From: Chromatiales bacterium
Lineage (GTDB): Bacteria > Pseudomonadota > Gammaproteobacteria > Xanthomonadales > SZUA-36
Direction of reading: 5' to 3'
DNA: 44,039 nucleotides
Assembly: GCA_024640025.1 (NCBI GenBank)
Contig: JAHEFT010000001.1
Coordinates: 1 to 44,039, forward strand
Positions 16,115 to 22,765 of this stretch are shown one piece after another. A program made the position numbers and the translations under genes. The notes beneath the pieces were generated by a model, which worked only from the letters and a program-made list of their open reading frames with translations, was not told the origin of the DNA and did not search any database. Each line of letters opens with the position of its first letter. The first letter of the stretch is position 1.

Positions 16115-16911
16115 ATCCGCCTGTACTGTCCATCCGGAACCTCTCCGTATCAAACCGCCGGACCAAACAGCCGTCCGCGGTAGTCCAGCAGATCAGCTTC
16201 AACCTTAACCCCGGTGAAGTGCTGGCGGTGGTCGGCGAATCCGGGTGCGGCAAGACCAAGACAGCTGAAGCCATCATGGGGCTTTTACCCCGTGACGGTT
16301 GGTCCGTGCAGGCTGACGCCATCGAACTGGATGGCTCTGACCTTGCGAAACTGCCTGAGAGCGGCCTGCGCAGGGTCAGAGGACGGAAAATATCCATGAT
16401 CTTTCAGGAGCCGCTTACAGCGTTGGACCCGGTATTTACCGCGGGCAATCAACTGGCATCCATTTTCCGGCGGCATCGCGGCAAGACCCGCAGTGAAGCT
16501 TATCAATGCTCCATGGAAATGCTCTCGAAAGTCGGATTCGCAGATACACGGAACGTTCTGAAAAGCTATCCCCATCAGCTTTCCGGAGGTATGCGGCAAA
16601 GGGTCATGATCGCAATGGCTATGGCTTGCCGGCCTCGCGTGTTGATTGCGGATGAGCCCACCACGGCTCTCGATGTGACAACACAGGCGCAGGTGCTGGA
16701 CCAACTGACCCGGCTGGGACAGGAATACGGCACCTCTATCCTGCTGATTACCCACGACCCGGGAGTGGTCGCACAGTATTGTGACCGGGCCCTGGTCATG
16801 CTCGAAGGCAGGATTGTGGAAGATGCGAATGTGCGTGACTTGTTTGCCAGGCCACAGCACGACTATACCCGGCGCTTGCTGGCTTCTGTTGCAGGAGTAG
16901 GTTCCGGATGA
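16111..16911 (+). CDS. OppD/DppD-type ABC ATPase lacking the usual C-terminal extension
   Basis: 266 residues from the ATG at 16111, which overlaps the permease stop (ATGA). An open frame extends upstream to 15955, but that lies inside the permease gene. Walker A is GESGCGKTK, signature LSGGMRQRVMIAMAMA, Walker B VLIADEPTTALD, with Q-loop IFQEPLTALDP. OppD proteins usually run to about 320-340 residues with an oligo_HPN tail carrying Fe-S-type cysteines. This one stops soon after HDYTRRLLASV, so the tail is missing while its partner keeps it. Confidence 0.92.
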   Translation: MNPPVLSIRNLSVSNRRTKQPSAVVQQISFNLNPGEVLAVVGESGCGKTKTAEAIMGLLPRDGWSVQADAIELDGSDLAKLPESGLRRVRGRKISMIFQEPLTALDPVFTAGNQLASIFRRHRGKTRSEAYQCSMEMLSKVGFADTRNVLKSYPHQLSGGMRQRVMIAMAMACRPRVLIADEPTTALDVTTQAQVLDQLTRLGQEYGTSILLITHDPGVVAQYCDRALVMLEGRIVEDANVRDLFARPQHDYTRRLLASVAGVGSG

Positions 16912-17924
16912 CGAGCCCCGTACTGCCACTGTTGAGCGTTCGCGACCTCGTAGTGCGCTATCCGGCACGAGGCCATTCCGGGATACCGATGACGGCCGTA
17001 CGTGGCGTCAGCCTGGAGATAGCACCCGCCGGTATCTTTGGGCTGGTGGGTGAATCAGGCTCAGGCAAGTCGTCATTGGCGCACGCCATCCTGCACCTGT
17101 CTCCTCCCGCCGGGGGAGAGGTTCTGTTTCGCGGCCAGGACCTTGCCGCGATGAAGCCCTCGCAACTGAAAGCGGCCCGGCGTAACATCCAGCTCGTGTT
17201 CCAGGATTCGCTGGCATCCCTGAGCCCGCGCCGAAGCGTTCTTCAAACCCTGCTCGAACCCCTCGACCACTTTCGTATCGGCAATCCCGCGACCCGCGCT
17301 GAAAAAGCGGCAATGGCCCTGGAAACCGTGGGCCTGGATCCCGCTCTCCGGCACCGTTACCCACAGGAATTATCCGGTGGCCAGAAACAACGGGTGGCGC
17401 TGGCCCGCGCCCTGGTTGCCGAACCGGACCTGATCATCGCCGATGAGCCTTTATCCTCTCTTGATGTATCCGTTCAGTCCCGCATTATCGAGTTGATCCT
17501 GGAATTGCGTGAAAAACTGGGCGTGGCTTTTCTGTTCGTATCCCATGATCTGTCGGCGGTGCAAAGGCTCGCAGATACCGTTGGCGTTATGTACCTGGGA
17601 AAAATGGTCGAAAGCGCCGACACCGACACCCTGTTCGAGCGGCCGGCACATCCCTACACACGGTCCCTGATGGCGGCAGTGCCCGTGGCGGATCCCAGCC
17701 ATCCGCGACCCGCCGTATTGGCTGGCGAACCCCCGTCCCCCTTGACTCCGCCCTCGGGCTGCGTGTTTCATATGCGTTGCGGGGACAAAATCCCTATATG
17801 CTCAACGGTTGTTCCCAATGAAACGTTCGTTTGCGGAGAGACCGGGATGTGTGAAGATAGCCGGAGGTTTAAAACCATCAGCCACCGCGTAAGGTGTCAT
17901 TTATGGAATGTGACGAAAACATGA
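16908..17924 (+). CDS. OppF/DppF-type ABC ATPase
   Basis: 338 residues. Walker [11 protein letters not shown]-loop [15 protein letters not shown], signature [16 protein letters not shown] and Walker [13 protein letters not shown] are all present. After [16 protein letters not shown] comes the oligo_HPN tail with cysteines in [16 protein letters not shown] and further cysteines to residue about 320, the arrangement that binds a Fe-S cluster in related peptide importers. Its ATG overlaps the previous stop. Its last 22 bases overlap the predicted start of the lipoprotein gene, keeping the run unbroken. Confidence 0.93.
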   Translation: MTSPVLPLLSVRDLVVRYPARGHSGIPMTAVRGVSLEIAPAGIFGLVGESGSGKSSLAHAILHLSPPAGGEVLFRGQDLAAMKPSQLKAARRNIQLVFQDSLASLSPRRSVLQTLLEPLDHFRIGNPATRAEKAAMALETVGLDPALRHRYPQELSGGQKQRVALARALVAEPDLIIADEPLSSLDVSVQSRIIELILELREKLGVAFLFVSHDLSAVQRLADTVGVMYLGKMVESADTDTLFERPAHPYTRSLMAAVPVADPSHPRPAVLAGEPPSPLTPPSGCVFHMRCGDKIPICSTVVPNETFVCGETGMCEDSRRFKTISHRVRCHLWNVTKT

Positions 17925-18445
17925 AACCAGTATCCGGATCGAAGACGGCCCTGTGGCTTCTTTGCGCAATGCTCATTGCTGCCTGCTGCATATCCTGCGG
18001 GCCACAGGTGATCAAGGGCCGGCCGCCCTTCATCAGCATTTCCGGCATGAGCCAAATTGAAAACAGACTTTCGGTGGATTTCGATATCAGGAACCAGAAT
18101 GATGTGCCCATGACCATTGACCGCGTCGACATCACGGTGACGGTCAATGACGTTGAACTGGCCAGGAACAACCGCAAATTCGATCTGGTCGTTGGTGCAA
18201 ACTCCGCTGAGCGGGTGCAGGTTGAAGAGTTGCCGGATGAATTCAGTCGTTCGCTCCTTGATTCGCTGGAAAGTGGGGAAGTAAAGAGTCTGCCCTTTGA
18301 TCTCAAGGGAAAAGTCCACACGGTTGAAGACGGCGACCTTGCCTTTGAGCACAAGGGTTACCTGTACCCCGTACCAGGAAAACCCGACCATTTCCGCGCG
18401 GCAGTAACCCAGGCACAGGGTCTGCAGCGCGAAGAAAAATACTGA
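17903..18445 (+). CDS. LEA14-like (WHy-domain) lipoprotein
   Basis: About 180 residues from ATG 17903, which has AAGGTG seven bases upstream; a second ATG at 17921 would trim six residues. The signal helix (TALWLLCAMLIAACC) contains a lipobox-like LIAAC. The mature part shows PFISISGMSQIENRLSVDFDIRNQNDVPMTIDRVDITV, the beta-sandwich of LEA type 2 / WHy domain proteins, with the conserved N-x-x-D-x-P-M turn. Bacterial members are periplasmic and poorly understood. Its place at the end of a peptide-importer operon may be incidental. Confidence 0.75.
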   Translation: MECDENMKPVSGSKTALWLLCAMLIAACCISCGPQVIKGRPPFISISGMSQIENRLSVDFDIRNQNDVPMTIDRVDITVTVNDVELARNNRKFDLVVGANSAERVQVEELPDEFSRSLLDSLESGEVKSLPFDLKGKVHTVEDGDLAFEHKGYLYPVPGKPDHFRAAVTQAQGLQREEKY

Positions 18446-18457
18446 CCGGAGCAGACG

Positions 18458-19021
18458 ATGTCCATGGAAATCACTTTCGAACTCAGCGACGCCGATCTGG
18501 AGTATTTCAGGAAAGTCATGCTGGCGGCCCGGGAAAAGTTGGGAGAGATGGACCAGGCTGATGTCATCGCCAACGCCAGGAAACTGTTGGCCGAAGTCTG
18601 GCAATCTGATACTTCCGACTTCATAAGGGAGCGAATGAACCGCCTTGAAACACTGATCGGGATGGTCGTGGACAAGGGCTGGGGCCTTGAAAGTGAAGAC
18701 CGGAAGCGGGTATTGGAAGCGCTCGCCTACTTCTCCGAACCTGAAGACCTGATCCCGGACGACATCCCCGGACTGGGCTTCCTCGACGATGCCATTATCA
18801 TTGAAATGGTCAGCCGGGAGCTCAAGCATGAAATCCAGGCCTATCGCGACTTTTGTGTTTTCCGCGCAGCTGAATCCAGCAAGCAGGGCCAGGAAGCCAT
18901 GGAACTGGAACGTTCTGACTGGTTGGAAGAACGCAGAAAACAGCTACATTCACGGATGAGAAGCCGTCGCAGAAAAGGGAAAGGCAGCGGGGATGGGAAA
19001 TCCCCGTTTTCCCTGTTCTGA
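18458..19021 (+). CDS. YkvA/DUF1232-like protein
   Basis: 187 residues, acidic in the first two thirds. ALAYFSEPEDLIPDDIPGLGFLDDAIIIEMV (about residues 88-118) matches the DUF1232/YkvA pattern in which a YF-x-P-x-DLIPD turn is followed by a GxLDD helix. The remainder is helical and ends in a very basic segment (RKQLHSRMRSRRRKGKG) that could bind nucleic acid or phospholipid headgroups. The function of YkvA is not established. It begins 12 bases after the lipoprotein stop and ends sharing a base with the next start. Confidence 0.7.
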   Translation: MSMEITFELSDADLEYFRKVMLAAREKLGEMDQADVIANARKLLAEVWQSDTSDFIRERMNRLETLIGMVVDKGWGLESEDRKRVLEALAYFSEPEDLIPDDIPGLGFLDDAIIIEMVSRELKHEIQAYRDFCVFRAAESSKQGQEAMELERSDWLEERRKQLHSRMRSRRRKGKGSGDGKSPFSLF

Positions 19022-20196
19022 TGAACAAGCCACTGGAAGGCACCGGTTTTTACCGGGTTCTGGTTGCAATTGAAACCGATGCGACGCGTTTCTATGGCAC
19101 CCACGCGTCACGCCCAAAACTCCTCGGCGCCTCGGATTCGGAGCAGATGCTCGCCCACATCGCGACCGACCTGAAAGCACTCTTACCGGAAATCTCAAAA
19201 TGCAGCCTCATCGCGGCAGGCGCCCTGTTTGATCAGACCCAGATCCTCAGACCCTCGTACCCCGCGTTCAGGGCCCTGGAGGCCGTTTCAACAAACGACA
19301 ATCCGGAGAAATTCAAACCCGGCCTGGTCAGCATCGGCGTCCGAGACGGGGAAATGCCATCCAGCGAACTGCAACCTCTGCCGGATATTCCGCTGGGATT
19401 GCTGCAATTGCTGCCTGTCGTGGTCCAGGGACCGGCTGAACTTGTAAGCGAACTGGGTCAGTCCATGGAGTACCGGTTCATCGAGGAGGGCCAGGTTTCC
19501 GCGCACTCCGCGTCCTGGCTTGAAACGGCGTTCGGCATTTCAGTCAATCACGCGCGCTTTATGACATTGACAGATCTGAACGCCATGCTGCGCCTGCAAC
19601 TTGATCACTTTGGTTTTCTTCCCTTGTGGGAATTGCTGGATGCGGCTTTGTCCGGCAGCGCCGGGCCGGTCAGTGCCTGTACTGCAAAGGGCCAGGAATT
19701 TTCCTGGGAAGACGGTGCTGTACACACCCTTTTTGAAACATTTGACAGCTGGGCCAGCCAGGGCGGTGGAGCCCGTGTGTCGGCGGAAAGACAAGCCCTT
19801 GCAGCCGGTTATGGCGATTGGACCAGGGAGATTCGGCAATACCTGACCACGCTCAGAGCACATGGCCTCGATGTTCGCTTCCACCTTGCCGGCGACGACG
19901 TTCCGCTGGAAGGAACCTTTCTGAAAGAGCAGAGCACTTCCGCTCCGGGCACGGGAGATTCGACAATCACCGAGCACAGCTACGGTGAGCTTGGCACCAT
20001 CGCTGTCACTGTGCGCAACGACAACCACGTGGAAAACTACTATCCTTTGCGCCCCCGAGGCCTGAACGATATCCAGGGCCATATCAGGACACACGTTCCC
20101 GGGGTGCATTCCGTGGCTTTCCCGGGCACCATCCTGTATGACGAAAAAACCCGCAAACTCGTCCCCGATGCCGGGAATTTTTCGGCCCGGCATTGA
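19021..20196 (+). CDS. Conserved-looking protein of unknown function
   Basis: 391 residues, not recognised. There is no signal peptide or membrane segment, and composition is typical of a soluble cytoplasmic protein. The first half looks like an alpha/beta domain (GFYRVLVAIETDATRFYG, then ISKCSLIAAGALFDQTQILRP). The second half is mixed, with a beta-rich end (EHSYGELGTIAVTVRNDNHVENYYPLRPRGLNDI). The ATG overlaps the previous stop (TGATG), codon use resembles its neighbours, and the frame is long and uninterrupted, so it is a real gene. Only the operon link to a YkvA-like protein, a SET protein and a glutaredoxin is available as a hint. Confidence 0.8.
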   Translation: MNKPLEGTGFYRVLVAIETDATRFYGTHASRPKLLGASDSEQMLAHIATDLKALLPEISKCSLIAAGALFDQTQILRPSYPAFRALEAVSTNDNPEKFKPGLVSIGVRDGEMPSSELQPLPDIPLGLLQLLPVVVQGPAELVSELGQSMEYRFIEEGQVSAHSASWLETAFGISVNHARFMTLTDLNAMLRLQLDHFGFLPLWELLDAALSGSAGPVSACTAKGQEFSWEDGAVHTLFETFDSWASQGGGARVSAERQALAAGYGDWTREIRQYLTTLRAHGLDVRFHLAGDDVPLEGTFLKEQSTSAPGTGDSTITEHSYGELGTIAVTVRNDNHVENYYPLRPRGLNDIQGHIRTHVPGVHSVAFPGTILYDEKTRKLVPDAGNFSARH

Positions 20197-20200
20197 AAAC

Positions 20201-20527
20201 ATGAACAGAAGCCAAACCAACAAACTGGTCTTCGTCACTCAGTCTCCGATACACGGGCTTGGCCTCTTTGCTGCCTTGCCGCTGGCAGCGGGCCAGCTGA
20301 TCGGGGAGTACGAGGGCCCTGAGGTAAGCGATGACGGGACACACGTGCTTTGGATCGAAGATGATATCAGCAACAGTTGGACCGGCTTCGACGGAAAAAA
20401 CGAAATGCGCTTCATGAATCATGCCGACGAGCCAAATGCGGAAATGGACGGATTGAAGTGTTATGCCCTGTGCGACATCGAACCGGGCACCGAGATCACG
20501 ATCGATTATGGCTGGGATGAATCTTGA
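20201..20527 (+). CDS. Small stand-alone SET-domain protein
   Basis: About 108 residues from ATG 20201, four bases after the preceding stop; the frame stays open upstream to 20138 inside that gene, but the SET fold begins here. Motifs: SPIHGLGLFAALPLAAGQLIGEYEG at the N-terminus, RFMNHADEPNAEM (the NHxxxPN cofactor and knot motif), and GTEITIDYGWDE, the catalytic tyrosine region. Minimal SET proteins of about 110-130 residues occur in many bacteria and methylate lysines on uncertain targets. There are no pre- or post-SET cysteines. The substrate could be an operon neighbour or a DNA-binding protein; nothing in the sequence decides this. Confidence 0.88.
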   Translation: MNRSQTNKLVFVTQSPIHGLGLFAALPLAAGQLIGEYEGPEVSDDGTHVLWIEDDISNSWTGFDGKNEMRFMNHADEPNAEMDGLKCYALCDIEPGTEITIDYGWDES

Positions 20528-20582
20528 TATCAGCGACTTCAGCCGCATATGCAATACTTGGAGAAAATCGGAAACACGCCAA

Positions 20583-21518
20583 ATGGAAAAAGCCATGAAT
20601 CTTGACGAAAGCGTAAAAAGCAAAATTGACAACTACGTGCTGAATAACCGGGTAGTCCTGTTCATGAAAGGCACCCCGCAACAGCCCATGTGCGGTTTCT
20701 CAGCGAAAACCGTGGCCGCGCTCGACAGCGTGGTTCCCGGATACGTTTCCGTAAACGTTCTCGACGATTCCGACATCAGGGAAGGCATCAAGGTATACGG
20801 CAACTGGCCGACCATCCCCCAGCTCTATATTGACGGCGAGCTGGTCGGCGGCTGTGACATAATCCTGAGCATGCTGAATTCAGGCGAGTTACACAAGAGC
20901 CTGGGGCTCGAACAGCCCGACCGCAGCGCACCGGAAATCACCATCACCGCCGCGGCTGCGGAGAAAATCCAGGAAGCCATGCAAGGACACGAAGGCATCG
21001 CCCTGCATTTCAGCGTTGACGCCAACTGGGACGCACAGTTCAACCTTGCTCCGCCCCAGGGACACGAGATTGTCAGCGAATCGAATGGCATCAAGGTACT
21101 GATGGATGTCGCGACCGCACCGCGCGCCCGAGGCGCGGTCATCGACTGGGTTTCGACGATGCAAGGCGAGGGTCTTGCCATTGAACTGCCGGAATCCCCT
21201 GCCCCGGTCCGCCAGATGACGGTCCAGGAACTCGCCCAAAAGCTCAAGGCGGGTCAAGTGACCCTGGTCGACGTGCGCGGCACTCACGATCGCAGCCGGG
21301 CCTTTATTGAAGGCTCGCTGTTTCTTGACCGGGAAACCATGGAAGAGCTCGAAAGAATGCCCAAAGATACTGAGATCGCTTTCCTGTGTCACCACGGCAA
21401 CTCCAGCATGGGTGCGGCGGAGCACTTCCGCAAACAGGGCTTCACCAGGGTCAGCAATGTTGCCGGTGGCATCCACGCCTGGTCACTCGAGGTCGATTCC
21501 TCCGTCCCCACCTACTGA
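20583..21518 (+). CDS. Monothiol glutaredoxin / HesB-like / rhodanese three-part fusion
   Basis: About 311 residues from ATG 20583 (an internal ATG at 20595 is possible). Residues 1-110 are a Grx4-type domain: VVLFMKGTPQQPMCGFSAKT with the CGFS active site, and WPTIPQLYIDGELVGGCDI. A middle section, about 118-210 (ITITAAAAEKIQEAM, FNLAPPQGHEIVSESNGIKVLMD), resembles the IscA/HesB fold but lacks its cluster-binding cysteines. From about 220 a rhodanese domain follows (VTLVDVRG, then LCHHGNSSMGAAEHF with the catalytic cysteine). CGFS glutaredoxins hold and deliver [2Fe-2S] clusters, and rhodaneses move sulfane sulfur. It closes the long plus-strand run. Confidence 0.9.
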   Translation: MEKAMNLDESVKSKIDNYVLNNRVVLFMKGTPQQPMCGFSAKTVAALDSVVPGYVSVNVLDDSDIREGIKVYGNWPTIPQLYIDGELVGGCDIILSMLNSGELHKSLGLEQPDRSAPEITITAAAAEKIQEAMQGHEGIALHFSVDANWDAQFNLAPPQGHEIVSESNGIKVLMDVATAPRARGAVIDWVSTMQGEGLAIELPESPAPVRQMTVQELAQKLKAGQVTLVDVRGTHDRSRAFIEGSLFLDRETMEELERMPKDTEIAFLCHHGNSSMGAAEHFRKQGFTRVSNVAGGIHAWSLEVDSSVPTY

Positions 21519-21525
21519 TCCAACC

Positions 21526-21563
21526 TGTGGGAGCCGGCCCTGCCGGCGATTGAGCTCTGTGCC
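21526..21563 (+). repeat. REP-like palindrome, left copy
   Basis: GTGGGAGCC followed by GGCCCTGCCGGCGATTGAG has the head and small GC hairpin (GCCGGC-CCT-GCCGGC) seen in REP elements, where a conserved GTGG-type tetranucleotide precedes an imperfect palindrome. Bases 21536-21563 recur perfectly inverted at 21910-21937. No REP-associated tyrosine transposase lies in the window. Confidence 0.65.
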
Positions 21564-21597
21564 AGCCTGACACAGACACTCCGAATCCGGTGCGGAA

Positions 21598-21689
21598 CCG
21601 GGTGCCTGTTGTCAGGACACGCTCAAGCCATCCATGGGCGCTAATCGGCTGTTCCCGACAGCCCGATTGTCCTGACAACAGGCACCCGG
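21598..21689 (+). repeat. Hairpin repeat element, copy A
   Basis: The outer stem is a perfect 22-bp inverted repeat (21598-21619 with 21668-21689). The inner stem AATCGGCTGT (21643-21652) pairs with 21658-21668 apart from one bulged C, closing a TCCCG loop. A 31-base core (21615-21645) is shared at 27 of 31 positions with copy B on the other strand. Confidence 0.8.
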
Positions 21690-21782
21690 CTCCACACCTG
21701 CAACTGGGTGGTCAAACTTAAGCTTCATGTACTTTTCTGGAAAGGATGGAAAGCAGCCTCCCAAAGCTCAAGAGGAGGGAGT

Positions 21783-21871
21783 GGCCTTGCCCTGTTCTGG
21801 ACAATAGCGCGTCGGGAACGCGTTATTAGTGCCCAGGGAAGGCTTGAACGTGTCCAGAACGGGGCAAGGTC
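21783..21871 (-). repeat. Hairpin repeat element, copy B (inverted)
   Basis: Read on the minus strand this matches copy A in layout: outer stem (21783-21803 with 21851-21871, 19 of 21 Watson-Crick pairs plus wobbles), core 21825-21855, and inner stem ending in the same TCCCG loop. Outer and inner stem sequences differ from copy A at many positions, yet both strands changed together, so pairing is kept. Confidence 0.8.
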
Positions 21872-21909
21872 ATTCCCGACTCTTAGCACGGAGTTGAAGC
21901 CTCTGGTCC

Positions 21910-21940
21910 GGCACAGAGCTCAATCGCCGGCAGGGCCAGC
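21910..21940 (-). repeat. REP-like palindrome, right copy (inverted)
   Basis: Bases 21910-21937 are the exact inverted copy of 21536-21563. Beyond the GCCGGC palindrome the flanking head is less like a canonical REP (AAGCTGG in place of GAGCCGG). It ends about 20 bases before the xthA stop codon. Confidence 0.65.
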
Positions 21941-21957
21941 TTCGACTTAAGCCGCTG

Positions 21958-22725
21958 CTACATCTCGAATTCGGCGATGGCGGGAGCGTGGTCCGAGGGG
22001 CGCTCCTGGCGCCGCGGCTCGATATCGATGTAGCTGGCGGTGCAGCGCTTTGCCATTGCCGCTGATGCCAGCACGAGGTCGATCCGGAGCCCAAGTTTGC
22101 GGCGAAACATGTTCATCCGGTAGTCCCACCAGCTCCAGGTGCGCTCCTCCTGATCGAACAGGCGGAAGGTGTCAGTCAGTCCGAGGTCCAGGATTCTGCC
22201 GAGAGCGTCGCGCTCAGGCGTGCTGCAGAGGATCTTCTCCCGCCATTCTTCGGGGTCGTAAACATCGCGATCATCGGGCGCAATGTTGAAATCACCCAGC
22301 ACGACCAGGTTTTCATGCTGCGCTGCCTCGGCGGCCAGCCAGGAAGTGACTCTCTCCAGCCAATGCAGCTTGTAGTCGAATTTTTCGGAACCGACTTCGC
22401 TCCCGTTCACGACATAAAGATTCACGATCCGGACATTGCCCACGGTAACGGCCAGGATTCGCCGCTGCGGATCGTCCAGGCCGGGGATGTCAGTCACGGG
22501 ATCACACGCTTCCTCGCGACTCAGGACAGCCACCCCGTTATAGGTTTTCTGGCCTGAAAAAGCACTCTGGTATCCGATGGCGGCGAGTTCTTCTCGCGGG
22601 AAGCGCTCGTCGACCAGCTTGGTTTCCTGCAAGGCCAACACGTCCGGCAAAGCTACCTCGCTCCACGCGAGCACATGCGGCAGCCGGACATTGAGAGAGT
22701 TGACGTTCCACGAAGCGATTTTCAT
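21958..22725 (-). CDS. xthA: Exodeoxyribonuclease III
   Basis: 255 residues of the EEP nuclease superfamily. Motifs in order: MKIASWNVNSLNVRLPHVL, LQETKL (metal glutamate), SGQKTYNGVAVLSR, NLYVVNGSEVGSEKFDYKLHWLERV, VLGDFNIAPDDRDVYDP, TWSWWDYR, RIDLVLAS and the catalytic SDHAP. The enzyme cleaves DNA at abasic sites and removes 3' blocking groups. The 255-residue length fits the ExoA/Xth class. It is transcribed leftward into the repeat region and sits 40 bases downstream of prlC. Confidence 0.95.
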   Translation of the reverse strand: MKIASWNVNSLNVRLPHVLAWSEVALPDVLALQETKLVDERFPREELAAIGYQSAFSGQKTYNGVAVLSREEACDPVTDIPGLDDPQRRILAVTVGNVRIVNLYVVNGSEVGSEKFDYKLHWLERVTSWLAAEAAQHENLVVLGDFNIAPDDRDVYDPEEWREKILCSTPERDALGRILDLGLTDTFRLFDQEERTWSWWDYRMNMFRRKLGLRIDLVLASAAMAKRCTASYIDIEPRRQERPSDHAPAIAEFEM

Positions 22726-22765
22726 TATCGGTGTCCTGATTTTCAGTCAGCCGGGCAACGGCCTT

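Larger units (their letters stand above)
21519..21957. repeat. Composite mirror-image repeat between the glutaredoxin gene and xthA
   Basis: This 439-bp gap has no protein gene. It is organised as a large imperfect inverted repeat. The outer arms (21536-21563 and 21910-21937) are 28-bp perfect inverted copies. Inside lie two inverted copies of a 90-base hairpin element (21598-21689 and 21783-21871). A central 93 bases (21690-21782) show no further symmetry. The outer arms include GTGGGAGC-like and GCCGGC/GCCGGC hairpin sequence resembling the REP palindromes of pseudomonads and xanthomonads. Confidence 0.85.

Noticed and set aside
21598-21871. Integron attC sites
   Set aside because: The variable-stem design is reminiscent of attC, but the required RYYYAAC/GTTRRRY core sites are not in the right places and there is no integrase or cassette array.
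21519-21957. CRISPR array
   Set aside because: Repeats are inverted, few and of different lengths, with no regular direct repeats or spacers.
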